NCBI RefSeq assembly: GCF_026967795.1
Contig: NZ_JAPVBH010000007.1
Location: forward strand, 124,001-188,000
DNA from: Modestobacter sp. VKM Ac-2986
GTDB taxonomy: Bacteria; Actinomycetota; Actinomycetes; Mycobacteriales; Geodermatophilaceae
DNA: 64,000 nt
Direction of reading: 5' to 3'
The notes below the pieces were generated by a model. That model did not search any database. It was not told where the DNA came from and saw only the letters and a list, made by a program, of their open reading frames with translations. The stretch's first letter is position 1, and the number at the start of each line of letters is the position of its first letter. Positions 33,542 through 42,549 of this stretch are shown here, piece by piece. The translations under genes were made by a program, and so were the position numbers.

Positions 33542-34588
33542 TCACCCGGCCAGCATCGTCTTGATGGAGCGGCGCTCGTCCATCGCGGCGTAGCCCTCGG
33601 CGACCCGGGCCAGCGGCAGGGTCAGGTCGAACACCGCGCCCGGGTCGAGCCGGCCGCTGGTCACCCGGTCGATCAGGTCGGGCAGGTAGCTGCGCACCGG
33701 GGCGATGCCGGCCCCCACGGTGAGGTGCGAGCGGACGATCGGGAAGAGCGGCAGCTCCGGCATGGTGTGCGGGATGCCGACCGCGCCGACGTGTCCGCCG
33801 GCCCGGGCCATGCCCAGCGCCATCTCCCACGACTCCGGGGTGCCCACGGCCTCGACGACGAAGGGCACGCCGCGTCCGCCGGTGAGCGCGCGGACGGCGG
33901 CGATGCCGGCCTCGCCGCGCTCGGGGACGATGTCGGTGGCGCCGAACGTGCGCCCGAGCGCGGTGCGGTCGGCGTGCCGGCTCATCAAGATCACCCGCTC
34001 CGCACCCAGCACCTGCGTGGCGCCGAGCACCGCGCACAGCCCGACGGCGCCGTCGCCGATGACCGCGACGGTCGAGCCCTCGGTCACCCCGGCGAGCACG
34101 GCGCCGTGCAGGCCGGTGGCCATCACGTCGGTCAGCGTGAGCAGCGCGGTCAGCCGGGCGTCGTCCACACCCTCCACCCCGCCCGGGACGGCGACGAGCG
34201 TGCCGTCGGCCTGCGGCACGCGCACCGCCTCGCCCTGGCCCCCGTCAGTGCCGGGTGCGCCGAAGGTGCCGCCGTTGTCGCACTTGCTCTGCAGCCCGTC
34301 GGCGCAGGCCGGGCAGGTGTTGTCCGACCAGGTGAACGGGGCGACCACCAGGTCACCGGGGCGCACCGTGGTCACCGCCCCGCCCACGTCGGTGACGACG
34401 CCGAGGAACTCGTGGCCCTGCCGGCCACCGGCGGCGCGGGTCACGATGCCGCGGTAGGACCACAGGTCCGACCCGCAGATGCAGGAGCGCAGCACCTGCA
34501 CGACGGCGTCCGTGGGCTCGGCGATGCTGGCGTCGGGGACGTCGTCCACGACGACGACGCCGGCGCCCTGGTAGAGGGCAGCACGCAT
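33542..34588 (-). CDS. Zinc-dependent alcohol dehydrogenase
   Basis: A 348-residue medium-chain dehydrogenase. Catalytic zinc ligands lie in CICGSDLWSY and GHEFLG. Structural-zinc-type cysteines are in NTCPACADGLQSKC, and the nucleotide fold is AVIGDGAVGLCAVL. This group (often TdhB/AdhC-like) oxidises secondary or small alcohols. It sits 21 bases after the ketopantoate-reductase-like gene in the same array and could act on a hydroxy-acid or alcohol produced by the upstream enzymes. The substrate is unknown. Confidence 0.88.
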   Translation of the reverse strand: MRAALYQGAGVVVVDDVPDASIAEPTDAVVQVLRSCICGSDLWSYRGIVTRAAGGRQGHEFLGVVTDVGGAVTTVRPGDLVVAPFTWSDNTCPACADGLQSKCDNGGTFGAPGTDGGQGEAVRVPQADGTLVAVPGGVEGVDDARLTALLTLTDVMATGLHGAVLAGVTEGSTVAVIGDGAVGLCAVLGATQVLGAERVILMSRHADRTALGRTFGATDIVPERGEAGIAAVRALTGGRGVPFVVEAVGTPESWEMALGMARAGGHVGAVGIPHTMPELPLFPIVRSHLTVGAGIAPVRSYLPDLIDRVTSGRLDPGAVFDLTLPLARVAEGYAAMDERRSIKTMLAG

Positions 34589-34609
34589 GGGGTTCCTCTC
34601 GGGAGTGGG

Positions 34610-35563
34610 TCAGAGCGAGGCGGCGTAGGCGGCGAGCTCGTCGAGGTTGGCCACCTCGTTGACCCGGCGACCCTGCTCGATGTCGTGCACGATCTCGCCG
34701 ATCTTGGAGAAGATCGGGCCGTCCAGGTCGCGCAGCATGCTGTCGATCTCGGTCTTCCGCTTCCGGACGACGAGGTCGCGGTGGATGCCGCTGTACTGCT
34801 TGGCGCTGCGCCGGTTGAAGGCGGCCAGCCGGTCCAGCGAGCCCTCCAGGTCGGCGGGGTCGAAGCCGTCGAAGCTCTCCACCGGCACCGGCGCCTGGGC
34901 GAGCACCTCGCGGGCCAGGGCGACCATAAGCGGCTGGTACGCGGGCCGTTCCAGGCTCTCGGCGATGGTCAGGTCGGAGACCGCGCCGGCCCACAGCATC
35001 GCGCCGTAGGCCTCCTTGCCCCACAGGTAGCCGAGCACGTTGGCGGTCGGCTGGGCGTAGGGCAGCAGCGCCGCCAGCTCGCGCACCCGTGGGGTGATCT
35101 CCCCGCCGGCCAGCTCGCCGACGTGGAACGCGGCGACGTTGCCCTGCACGATCCGGCCCGGGCCGAGGTAGTCGGCACCCACGTTGATGAAGCTGGAGAT
35201 GACGCGCTCGGCGCCGAGCACGTCGACCAGGACGTCGGCGGTGAGCCCGTTCTGCACGGTGAGCACGAACCCGTCCGGCGCCAGCCGGTCGCGCAGCAGC
35301 TCGGCGGCGGCCGGCGTGTGGTGGCTCTTGACCGCCACGACCGCCCGCTCGATGACGTCGGGCAGGCCGTCGGGCGTCACGGCCGGGACCCGCACCGTGA
35401 ACTCGGCGACCGGGCCCTCGATCGACAGCCCGTGGGCGTTGATCGCCGCCACGTGCTCCGCGTCGACGTCGCAGAGCAGGACGTCGCCGCCGGCCCGCGC
35501 CACGTGCGCGCCCAGGGTCCCGCCGATGGCGCCGGCGCCGATGACGACCAGGGGCCCGCTCAC
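34610..35563 (-). CDS. Ketopantoate reductase (PanE/ApbA)-like 2-oxoacid reductase
   Basis: A 317-residue protein of the PanE/ApbA family. GPLVVIGAGAIGGTLGAHVARAG binds NADPH, VVAVKSHHTPAA is the domain-linking strand, and LTVQNGL is the substrate-side Asn. The C-terminal helical domain contains KQYSGIHRDLVVRKRKTEID, where the NRRSxK/Lys-type catalytic residues differ from true PanE (TSSM motif absent). It is probably a reductase of another branched 2-oxoacid or 2-hydroxyacid. The GTG start overlaps the preceding hydrolase stop by 4 bases. Confidence 0.83.
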   Translation of the reverse strand: MSGPLVVIGAGAIGGTLGAHVARAGGDVLLCDVDAEHVAAINAHGLSIEGPVAEFTVRVPAVTPDGLPDVIERAVVAVKSHHTPAAAELLRDRLAPDGFVLTVQNGLTADVLVDVLGAERVISSFINVGADYLGPGRIVQGNVAAFHVGELAGGEITPRVRELAALLPYAQPTANVLGYLWGKEAYGAMLWAGAVSDLTIAESLERPAYQPLMVALAREVLAQAPVPVESFDGFDPADLEGSLDRLAAFNRRSAKQYSGIHRDLVVRKRKTEIDSMLRDLDGPIFSKIGEIVHDIEQGRRVNEVANLDELAAYAASL

Positions 35564-36399
35564 GCGAGGACGACCCGGTCGAGGAAGCTGCGCATCGTCG
35601 ACTGGAACAGCTCGCGCTCCTCGTTCTGCGGCGAGTGCCCGGACTCCTCGAACACCACCAGCTCGGCGTTGGGCAGCAGCGACGCGATGGTCTCCGAGGA
35701 GCTGACCGGGGTCACCCAGTCGTAGCGGCCGACGGTGACCAGGGTCGGCGCGGTCACCGCGGGGAGGTCGGCCTTCACGTCGTAGGAGCCCCAGTTGTGC
35801 TGGAAGCACCAGTTGTGCGCCTCGTGCCGGTAGTACCCGGCCTCCACCGCGGCGGCCGACTTCTCGGCGTCGTAGTCCTTGTCGTACAGCGGGATGAGCT
35901 CGCTCCACAGCTGCTTGAGGTCGGCGTCGTCCCGGGTCTCGCCGTGCCAGTAGCGGTTGAACCGCTCCCAGTCGATCTCCACCCGGTCCTGGTTGCGGGC
36001 GTTCTCGAAGGCCAGCTCGAGGTTGCTGCCGTCGGCGGAGGTGTCGCGCAGGACCATCGCCTGCACCCGGCCGGGGTACCGGACGGCGTACTCGAGGGCG
36101 ATGAAGCCGCCGTAGGAGCCCCCGGCCACCACGATCTGCTCGGCACCCGTCCACTCGCGCAGGCCCTCGACGTCGGCGGCCCACTGCTCGTGGGAGTAGG
36201 GCTCCACGCCCTCGCTCGTGCCGCAGCCGCGGGCGTCGAAGACGACGACCCGGAACCGGTCGGCCAGGGTGCCGAAGGTGGACCGGGGCTCGGCGAGGGA
36301 GCCGATGCCGCCGCCACCGTGGTGGGCGATGAGCACCGGCCCGTCCTCGGGGCCGGTCACCTCGACGGTCAGCCGGGCGCCGTTGACGGTCAGGTCCAT
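35560..36399 (-). CDS. Alpha/beta hydrolase, proline iminopeptidase-like
   Basis: A 279-residue alpha/beta hydrolase. HHGGGGIGS forms the oxyanion strand, VVFDARGCGTSEG is typical of proline iminopeptidases, and the nucleophile lies in VVAGGSYGGFIALEYA. A helical cap rich in Trp/Tyr follows, and the catalytic His is in EESGHSPQNEE. The family (S33) releases N-terminal proline or hydrolyses small esters and amides. It overlaps the DUF885 peptidase gene by 10 bases, which supports a peptide-degrading role. Confidence 0.86.
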   Translation of the reverse strand: MDLTVNGARLTVEVTGPEDGPVLIAHHGGGGIGSLAEPRSTFGTLADRFRVVVFDARGCGTSEGVEPYSHEQWAADVEGLREWTGAEQIVVAGGSYGGFIALEYAVRYPGRVQAMVLRDTSADGSNLELAFENARNQDRVEIDWERFNRYWHGETRDDADLKQLWSELIPLYDKDYDAEKSAAAVEAGYYRHEAHNWCFQHNWGSYDVKADLPAVTAPTLVTVGRYDWVTPVSSSETIASLLPNAELVVFEESGHSPQNEERELFQSTMRSFLDRVVLA

Positions 36400-38093
36400 G
36401 CGTGCTCCTCTGCAGGTGCCAGACCGGCGGTCCAGCGGGTGATGACGTCGTCGAGCACCGGCAGCGGCAGCGCGCCGCCGCCGAGGACGGCGCCGTGGAA
36501 GCCGACGAGGTCGAAGCGGTCGCCGAGGGCGGCGGTGGCGCGCTCGCGGAGCCGGACGATCTCGCGCTTGCCGATCACGTAGGCCAGCGCCTGGCCCGGC
36601 CAGCAGATGTAGCGGTCGACCTCGCTGACCACGTGCTCGCGGGTGGTCGCGGTGTTGTCGAGCATGAACTGCACGGCCTGCTCGCGGGACCAGCCGAAGG
36701 CGTGCACCCCGGTGTCGACGACCAGCCGGCAGGCCCGCAGCGAGGCGAACGACAGCATGCCCAGCAGCGCGACGTCGCCGCTGTAGAGCCCCATCTCCTC
36801 GGCCAGGGACTCCGCGTACAGCCCCCAGCCCTCGTTGAAGCTGCACGCCTCGACGTCGAGGTGCTGGCGGTAGCGGGGCAGGTCGAGGGTCTGGGCGGTG
36901 GCCAGCTGCAGGTGGTGGCCGGGCACCGACTCGTGAAAGGCCAGCGCCTCGTACTCGAACCGGAAGCGCTCGGTGGGGTGGGTGGCCAGCAGCACGTGCG
37001 CGCCGGGGCGGCTGCCGTCGACGGCGGGCGGCCGGTAGTAGGCCATCGCCGCGCCCGCCGCGTCGACCGGGTCGATCTGCTCGATCACGCACGGGGGGAT
37101 CTCGAAGTGCGGGAACCAGTCGTCCTGCACCGCCTGGGCGCGCTGCAGCGCCTGCTCGGCGACCTGGACGATCTGCGCGCTGGTCTCGAACCGCAGTGCA
37201 GGGTCGGTGCGCAGCCGCTCGGCGATCTCGGCGAAGGTGCCCACGCCCAGCGCCCGGGCGCCGATCTCCAGCCAGCGCGGGCGCAGCTCGGCGAGGGTGT
37301 CCAGGCCGATCTGGTGCACCTGCGCCGGGGTCAGGTCGGTGGTGGTGTGCCGGGCGACCGCGTCGACGTAGGCCGCCTCGCCGCCGGGGACGTGGCTGAT
37401 CCCGACGTCGTCGTCGGGCCGGGCGCCGGGCAGCAGCGCGCGCAACTGCTCGACCAGCACCGTCATCGCCGGGCGCACGTCCGTGCGGATCGTCTCCCGG
37501 GCGCGCTCGCGCAGTGCCGGGTCGGCCTCGGCGGTGGGGGCGAGTAGCGCGTCATCGTCCAGGTCGCGGGCGAGGTGGCCGGTGAGCTGGCCGATCGCGT
37601 GCTCGATGCCCAGCCGGGTCGAGACCCGGCCGGCGGCCGCCTCCTCGGCGTACCGCTGGGCCAGCGCGGTGAAGAACGCACCCAGCCCGGCCAGCCGCGA
37701 CTCGTACCGGGCGGCGGACCCGGCGTCGGTGATCGTCATCGCCGGGACCGCCTGGAACACCAGGCCCTGCCGGCTGACGTAGCCCTTGGCCGAGGCGTTG
37801 GCCGCCCACAGCGCGTGGTGGGCGTCCCGGCCGGCGCCGCGGGAGAGCACGGTGAGCACCCCGAGGTCGACCCGGCCGGCGTCGTCGAGCTCGCCCGCGT
37901 CGATCGCGGCGATCTCCGCGTCGAGGGCGGCGAACGCCACCGCCGCGGCCTCGCTGGCCGCCCGGCTGGGGTCGCCGGCCAGGCCGTCGAACTCGGCGAT
38001 GCCGAGCAGGGTGGCGTTGTAGGGGTCGTAGGTGTGCTGGATCCGGAAGTACCGCTCGCCGAGCTCGACGAGCCTCGCTGCTGCCTGCGTCAT
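36390..38093 (-). CDS. DUF885 family metallopeptidase-like protein
   Basis: A 567-residue protein of DUF885, a group with a zincin-like active site. It has FHESVPGHHLQLA (HExxxGHH-type motif) near residue 380, preceded by YYRPPAVDGSRPGAHVLL and followed by EACSFNEGWGLYAESLA, which gives the further Glu ligand. Distant relatives include M32-like carboxypeptidases. No signal peptide is seen, so it likely acts on peptides brought in by the nearby Dpp transporter. It follows an SDR gene by 19 bases. Confidence 0.88.
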   Translation of the reverse strand: MTQAAARLVELGERYFRIQHTYDPYNATLLGIAEFDGLAGDPSRAASEAAAVAFAALDAEIAAIDAGELDDAGRVDLGVLTVLSRGAGRDAHHALWAANASAKGYVSRQGLVFQAVPAMTITDAGSAARYESRLAGLGAFFTALAQRYAEEAAAGRVSTRLGIEHAIGQLTGHLARDLDDDALLAPTAEADPALRERARETIRTDVRPAMTVLVEQLRALLPGARPDDDVGISHVPGGEAAYVDAVARHTTTDLTPAQVHQIGLDTLAELRPRWLEIGARALGVGTFAEIAERLRTDPALRFETSAQIVQVAEQALQRAQAVQDDWFPHFEIPPCVIEQIDPVDAAGAAMAYYRPPAVDGSRPGAHVLLATHPTERFRFEYEALAFHESVPGHHLQLATAQTLDLPRYRQHLDVEACSFNEGWGLYAESLAEEMGLYSGDVALLGMLSFASLRACRLVVDTGVHAFGWSREQAVQFMLDNTATTREHVVSEVDRYICWPGQALAYVIGKREIVRLRERATAALGDRFDLVGFHGAVLGGGALPLPVLDDVITRWTAGLAPAEEHAWT

Positions 38094-38112
38094 GGTCCCT
38101 GTCCCGATCGGT

Positions 38113-38826
38113 CTAGAAGAGTGAGTGGCCGCCGTCGATGGACAGCGTCTGGCCGCTGACCCACCCGGCCGCGGGGACGGCGAAGAACAGCACCCCGCGG
38201 GCGATGTCGTCCGGCGTGCCGGTGGCCCGGACGGCGATCCGCTCCAGCAGCGCGGCCTGCCCGTCGGGGCCGTAGCTCTCCCACTGCGCCTGGGTGGTGG
38301 GGTTGGACAGCACGAAACCCGGCGCGATGCAGTTGACGGTGATGCCGTGCGGGCCCAGCTCGTGGGCCATCTGCCGGGTGAAGCCGATCTGCGCAGCCTT
38401 GGCCGAGGCGTAGGCCTGGATGCCGGTCAGGCTCACGCTGCGGCCGGCGCCGGAGGAGATGACCACGATCCGGCCGTACCCGCGGCGCTTCATCGAGCGG
38501 GCCGCGGCGCGGGTGCAGTTCATCGTCGTCCGCAGGTTGGCGTCGACGACGGCGTCCCACGCGGCGTCGGTGAGCTCGTCGATCGGCACGTGGGTCTGCC
38601 CGGTCACGCCGCCGGCGTTGTTGACCAGCACGTCGACGTCGCCCACGGAGGCGAAGAAGTCCTCGACCTCGGCGGTCACCGACAGGTCCACGTTGTTCTC
38701 AGCTGGCGCAGCCCGGTCGACCTCGTGCACGGTGGCCCCGGCGTCGCGCAGCGTGCGGGCGATGGCCTGCCCGATGCCCTGCGCGGTGCCGGTGACCACG
38801 GCGACCCTCCCGTCGAGCTCACTCAT
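38113..38826 (-). CDS. Short-chain dehydrogenase/reductase (FabG-like)
   Basis: A 237-residue classical SDR: VVTGTAQGIGQAIARTL, VNNAGG, VVISSGAGRS, YASAKAAQIGFTRQMAHELG (Tyr-x-x-x-Lys) and a C-terminal SGQTLSIDGGHS tail. It resembles 2,3-dihydroxybenzoate or 3-oxoacyl-ACP-type reductases, but these enzymes are functionally diverse. Its ATG lies within the last codons of the RpiR regulator gene (8-base overlap), so the two are translationally coupled. Confidence 0.88.
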   Translation of the reverse strand: MSELDGRVAVVTGTAQGIGQAIARTLRDAGATVHEVDRAAPAENNVDLSVTAEVEDFFASVGDVDVLVNNAGGVTGQTHVPIDELTDAAWDAVVDANLRTTMNCTRAAARSMKRRGYGRIVVISSGAGRSVSLTGIQAYASAKAAQIGFTRQMAHELGPHGITVNCIAPGFVLSNPTTQAQWESYGPDGQAALLERIAVRATGTPDDIARGVLFFAVPAAGWVSGQTLSIDGGHSLF

Positions 38827-39721
38827 CGCGATCCTCCTCGTCCTCGTCGTCCTCGTCGTCGGGTTCGGGTCCGGCCCGGAAGGCGCGGTGGATGACCACC
38901 GACTCCTCCCACTGCCGCATGCGGTCCAGCCCCGCGGTGCCGACCTTCTGGAAGACCCCCTCGACCAGCGCCTCGACCAGCACGACGAGGGCGGCGAAGG
39001 AGTCGAAGGGCACGCCGTCGACCGGGACCGGCAGGACGACGTCGGCGTCGTCCGCGGCCGGGGACAGCTCCTCGTCGGTGATGACCAGGACCGAGGCACC
39101 CTGCTGCTTGGCCAGCGCCGCCAGCCGCTTGGCCGGCAGCTCGTGCCGGCGCAGGTCGAAGATGACGGCGACGGAGTCCCGGCCCATCGACAGGTACCGG
39201 CCGATGTCAGCACCCAGCGGCTCGTGGGCCAGCTCCACGCCGGGCACCAGTTGGTCCAGCTGCAGGGCCAGGACCTGCCCGACGAAGCGGGAGAAGTAGC
39301 CGCCGCTGACCACGATGCTGCGGGCCGGGCCCGCGAGCAGCGCCACCGCCGCGTCGAACTCGCTCGGCGGGACGGTCGTCGTCAGCCGTTCCACCAGGCC
39401 CAGCCGCTGGGTGACCGAGCGGGTGAACAGCGTTCCGTCGCCGTCGGCGCTGAGCCGGTCGGCGGCCCGGCTGACCGGTGAGTTCAGCCGCTGGGTGACC
39501 TCCTCGCGCAGCCGCTCCTGGAACTCCGGGTAGCTGCCGATGCCGATCCGGGCCACCAGCCGCAGCACCGTGGGCGTGCTGGTGCCCGCCGTGCGGGCCA
39601 GCGTCGCCGCGCTGGCCAGCCCGGCGCTCGGGTAGTTGGCCAGCAGCGAGCGGGCCACCTTCTTCTCCGCCGGCGTCAGCTCGTCCATCCGGTCGAAGAC
39701 CTCGTCCCTGATGGGTGTCAT
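38819..39721 (-). CDS. RpiR/MurR family transcriptional regulator
   Basis: A 300-residue regulator. The N-terminal RpiR helix-turn-helix reads LTPAEKKVARSLLANYPSAGLASAATLARTAGTSTPTVLRLVARIG. The C-terminal SIS domain (IVVSGGYFSRFVG ... VLVITDEELSPAADDADVVLPV) normally binds phosphosugars or amino-sugar phosphates. The last ~18 residues are almost all Asp/Glu, an unusual acidic tail overlapping the next gene. It is embedded in the peptide-transport array. By context it likely controls this array, perhaps in response to a cell-wall sugar-peptide fragment. Confidence 0.88.
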   Translation of the reverse strand: MTPIRDEVFDRMDELTPAEKKVARSLLANYPSAGLASAATLARTAGTSTPTVLRLVARIGIGSYPEFQERLREEVTQRLNSPVSRAADRLSADGDGTLFTRSVTQRLGLVERLTTTVPPSEFDAAVALLAGPARSIVVSGGYFSRFVGQVLALQLDQLVPGVELAHEPLGADIGRYLSMGRDSVAVIFDLRRHELPAKRLAALAKQQGASVLVITDEELSPAADDADVVLPVPVDGVPFDSFAALVVLVEALVEGVFQKVGTAGLDRMRQWEESVVIHRAFRAGPEPDDEDDEDEEDRDE

Positions 39722-39752
39722 GCCCGCTCCCCCGTGTGCACGCCCGGCCCGC

Positions 39753-40676
39753 TCAGGTGCGGACCACGAGGCGGTCGCCGTCGTGATAGGCAGCGAACAT
39801 CGCCGGGGAGTTGTGCGCGACCACGATCGAGCCGTCGGCGCCCACTACGATCAGCCCGCCGGTCGCCCCCCGCGGGGCGAGCTCGGCGGCCACCGTGCCG
39901 GTGATCGCCTCGGCCAGGCCCACACCGAGGTAGCGCACCCGGGCGGCGACGTCATGGGCGACCACGCCCTGGATGAACGCCTCGCCCTCACCGGTGCAGG
40001 AGATCGCACCCACCCCGTCGCGGGCGTAGGTGCCGGCCCCGACGACCGGGGTGTCCCCGATCCGGCCCTCGCTCTGGTTGACCATGCCGCCGGTGGAGGT
40101 CGCGGCCGCGACCCGGCCGTGGACGTCGACGGCGACCGCGCCCACGGTGCCGTGCCGGGAGCCGGCGAGCAGCCCCTCCTGCACCCGGCGCAGCTGCTGC
40201 TGGCGGGCCGGCGTCGTGAAGTGGTCGGGGGTCACCGTCTGTAGGTCCCAGCCGGCGATCCGCTCGGCGGTGGGCGCCATCAGCAGCACCGCCGGGGTCT
40301 CCTCGAGCACCTTGCGGGCGGCGTGGACGGGGTTGCGGGCGAACTGCGAGGCCGCCACCGCTCCGGCCCTGCCCTCACCGGTCATCACGCAGGCGTCGAG
40401 CTCGGCGGTGCCCTCGGAGGTGAGGGCGGCGCCGCGGCCGGCGTTGAACAGCGGGTCGTCCTCCAGGCACTCGACGGTCGCGCAGACGGCGTCCAGCGCG
40501 CTCCCGCCGGCGGCGAGCACCGCGGCACCGGCCTGGTACGCGGCGGTCAGCCCCTCGGTGTAGGTGCCGGCCTCCTCCAGGGAGAGCTCCTCGACGCGGC
40601 CGCCGGCGCCACCGTGCAGGGCCAGCGCCCAGCCGCTGGCGGCGGGGGCGACCTCGAACAGCTGCACGTCGCTCAC
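39753..40676 (-). CDS. iaaA: Isoaspartyl peptidase/L-asparaginase (Ntn hydrolase)
   Basis: A 307-residue plant-type asparaginase. The precursor is expected to cut itself before the Thr in SRHGTVGAVAVD (Thr177), making the N-terminal nucleophile of the small subunit. Family signatures include WALALHGGAGG, NAGRGAALTSEG, DACVMTGEGRAGAV, STGGMVNQSEGRIGDTPV and CTGEGEAFI. It hydrolyses beta-aspartyl dipeptides and asparagine. It is coupled to the M55 aminopeptidase gene by a GTGA overlap. Together they fit degradation of imported isomerised or D-containing peptides. Confidence 0.93.
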   Translation of the reverse strand: MSDVQLFEVAPAASGWALALHGGAGGRVEELSLEEAGTYTEGLTAAYQAGAAVLAAGGSALDAVCATVECLEDDPLFNAGRGAALTSEGTAELDACVMTGEGRAGAVAASQFARNPVHAARKVLEETPAVLLMAPTAERIAGWDLQTVTPDHFTTPARQQQLRRVQEGLLAGSRHGTVGAVAVDVHGRVAAATSTGGMVNQSEGRIGDTPVVGAGTYARDGVGAISCTGEGEAFIQGVVAHDVAARVRYLGVGLAEAITGTVAAELAPRGATGGLIVVGADGSIVVAHNSPAMFAAYHDGDRLVVRT

Positions 40677-41509
40677 CGGCCACCGGCCTGACGGGTGATG
40701 TAGTTGACCGCCACGAAGGAGCGGAAGACCGCGAGCAGGTCCTCCCCGGACATCGCCACGGTCCGCTCGGCGATGCGCTCGACGCCGCGGGCCCAGGTGG
40801 CCACCTCGGCCATGTCGCCGGTCTGCACGTCCAGCTCCAACGTCGCCGGCCGGGTGATCCCCGGTGTGCCCACCGCTCCCCCGGCCACCCGACGGGCAGC
40901 CTCCTCGGCGCCCTCCCGGATCAGCCGGCAGGACTCGTCGGGATGCAGGTTCGCGGAGCTGAACCGGGTCAGCGACTCCTTGGTCACCACGTGCACGCCG
41001 CCGGGGGCGAAGGCCGCGGTCTGCTCCCAGGTCACCGCGTCCCCGGACAGGAAGGCGATCGGCACGCCGAAGTGCTCGGCGACCAGGGCGTTGATCCCGC
41101 TCTCGCCCACCTCGACGCCGTTGACGCGCGCCGCGGCGAACACCTCGGGGTTGTAGGTGTGGCTCAGCGTGGAGGGTTGCCCGGAGATCGAGCCGTGGTA
41201 GCCGACGAGGAACGCCGCGTCCACGGTCTCGTCCAGCCCCTGCATCATGTACAGCGGCTTGTGCCGGCCGGCGATGTAGCTGGCGTTGCCGGCCACCGCC
41301 CGCGGGTCGAGATTGGCCATCGTGCCGTGCGAGTCGTTGAGCACGACCTCGGTCGCACCGCCGGCGATCGCGCCCTCGATGGCGGCGTTGACCTCGGCGA
41401 GCATCAGCTGGCAGCCGAGGTCGTAGCGCGCCCCGCCGCTGGGGCGGCACTGGTCCCAGTCGACGACGCCGGCGACGCCCTCCATGTCGAAGCTGATCCA
41501 GATCTTCAT
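40673..41509 (-). CDS. M55 family D-aminopeptidase (DppA-like)
   Basis: A 278-residue zinc peptidase of family M55, whose Bacillus member DppA releases D-amino acids from D-Ala-containing peptides. The start MKIWISFDMEGVAGV supplies zinc ligands Asp8 and Glu10. VVLNDSHGTMANLDP, GYHGSISG, LSHTYNPEVF and VTKESL are the other conserved parts. It is directly coupled to the ATPase gene of a dipeptide ABC importer (ATGA overlap), the same association as in the Bacillus dpp operon. This suggests D-Ala or cell-wall peptide use. Confidence 0.92.
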   Translation of the reverse strand: MKIWISFDMEGVAGVVDWDQCRPSGGARYDLGCQLMLAEVNAAIEGAIAGGATEVVLNDSHGTMANLDPRAVAGNASYIAGRHKPLYMMQGLDETVDAAFLVGYHGSISGQPSTLSHTYNPEVFAAARVNGVEVGESGINALVAEHFGVPIAFLSGDAVTWEQTAAFAPGGVHVVTKESLTRFSSANLHPDESCRLIREGAEEAARRVAGGAVGTPGITRPATLELDVQTGDMAEVATWARGVERIAERTVAMSGEDLLAVFRSFVAVNYITRQAGGR

Positions 41510-42549
41510 GCGTGCTCCTGCGGGGCGTTGGGGACGGGGATGTCCGCCAGCTCGTCGGCCTTGAGGCAGGCGCTCTCGTGCGCGCGGCCGACGGTGAGCA
41601 GCGGCGGGTCGTTCTCACGGCAGACCTCGCTGGCCAGCGGGCAGCGAGGGTGGAACCGGCAGCCGGCCGGGACGTCGTAAGGGCTCGGCGGCTCGCCGTC
41701 GAGCTCGAAGCCGTCGTTGACGCTGGTCTCGGTCATCCGCGGGATGGAGTCGATCAGCGCCCGGGTGTAGGGGTGCCGCGGCGCGGAGAACAGCGCACTG
41801 GTCTCGGCGACCTCGACGATGCGGCCCAGGTACATGACCGCCACCCGGTCCGCCAGGTGCTGCACGACGGCCAGGTTGTGGGCGATGAACAGGATGCTCA
41901 GGCCCAGCTCGGAGCGCAGCGTGGCGAACAGCTCGAGGATGGTGGCCTGCACGCTGACGTCCAGCGCCGACACCGGCTCGTCGGCGATGAGCACGTCGGG
42001 CCGGACGGCGAGCGCGCGGGCGATGGCCAGCCGCTGCCGCTGGCCGCCGGAGAACTGGCTGGGGTAGGCGCCCAGCACGTCCTCCTCCAGGCCGACCAGG
42101 TTCAGCAGCCGCACGCTCTCCGCCCGCACCTCCGACCGGGGCACGATCCTGTGCAGCAGCAGCAGCTCGCTGAGCATCTTCCCGACGGTGATCCGCGGGT
42201 TGAGCGAGGAGTAGGGGTCCTGGAACACCATCTGCACCCGCCGGGAGGACTCCTTGTCCCGCCGGGCCGGCGCGGGCTGCCCGGCGACGGAGACCTCACC
42301 GCTGGTCGGGGTGGCGCTGCCGACCAGGATCTTGGCCAGCGTCGACTTGCCCGACCCAGACTCCCCCACCAGCGCGAGGACCTCCCCCGGGCGCAGGTGC
42401 AGGTCGATGCCGTCCAGGGCCTTGAGCGCCACCGACGGCCCCGACGTGAGCCGGGACAGCCACGAGCTGTGCCCGCCGTAGCGCTTGGTCAGCGCGCTGA
42501 CCCGCAGCACCGAGGGCTCCAGGGTGGGCTCCTGCACGGCGGTGCTCAT
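41506..42549 (-). CDS. Dipeptide/oligopeptide ABC transporter ATP-binding protein (DppF-like)
   Basis: A 347-residue ATPase: Walker A GESGSGKSTLAK, Q-loop VFQDPYSSLNP, signature FSGGQRQRLAIARAL, Walker B VLIADEPVSALD. The oligopeptide-type C-terminal extension has a cysteine cluster CRFHPRCPLASEVC. This kind pairs with DppD at the inner face of the membrane. The start is the ATG overlapping the preceding dppD stop. It belongs to the operon SBP-B-C-D-F-M55-iaaA. Confidence 0.93.
   Translation of the reverse strand: MSTAVQEPTLEPSVLRVSALTKRYGGHSSWLSRLTSGPSVALKALDGIDLHLRPGEVLALVGESGSGKSTLAKILVGSATPTSGEVSVAGQPAPARRDKESSRRVQMVFQDPYSSLNPRITVGKMLSELLLLHRIVPRSEVRAESVRLLNLVGLEEDVLGAYPSQFSGGQRQRLAIARALAVRPDVLIADEPVSALDVSVQATILELFATLRSELGLSILFIAHNLAVVQHLADRVAVMYLGRIVEVAETSALFSAPRHPYTRALIDSIPRMTETSVNDGFELDGEPPSPYDVPAGCRFHPRCPLASEVCRENDPPLLTVGRAHESACLKADELADIPVPNAPQEHA

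Noticed and set aside
40790-40812. AGGTGGCCACCT palindrome inside the M55 peptidase gene as a third GTGGCCAC element
   Set aside because: It lacks the GAA/TTC flanks and G/C arms of the other two copies and encodes ordinary protein sequence (EVATWA), so the 12-base symmetry is probably chance.
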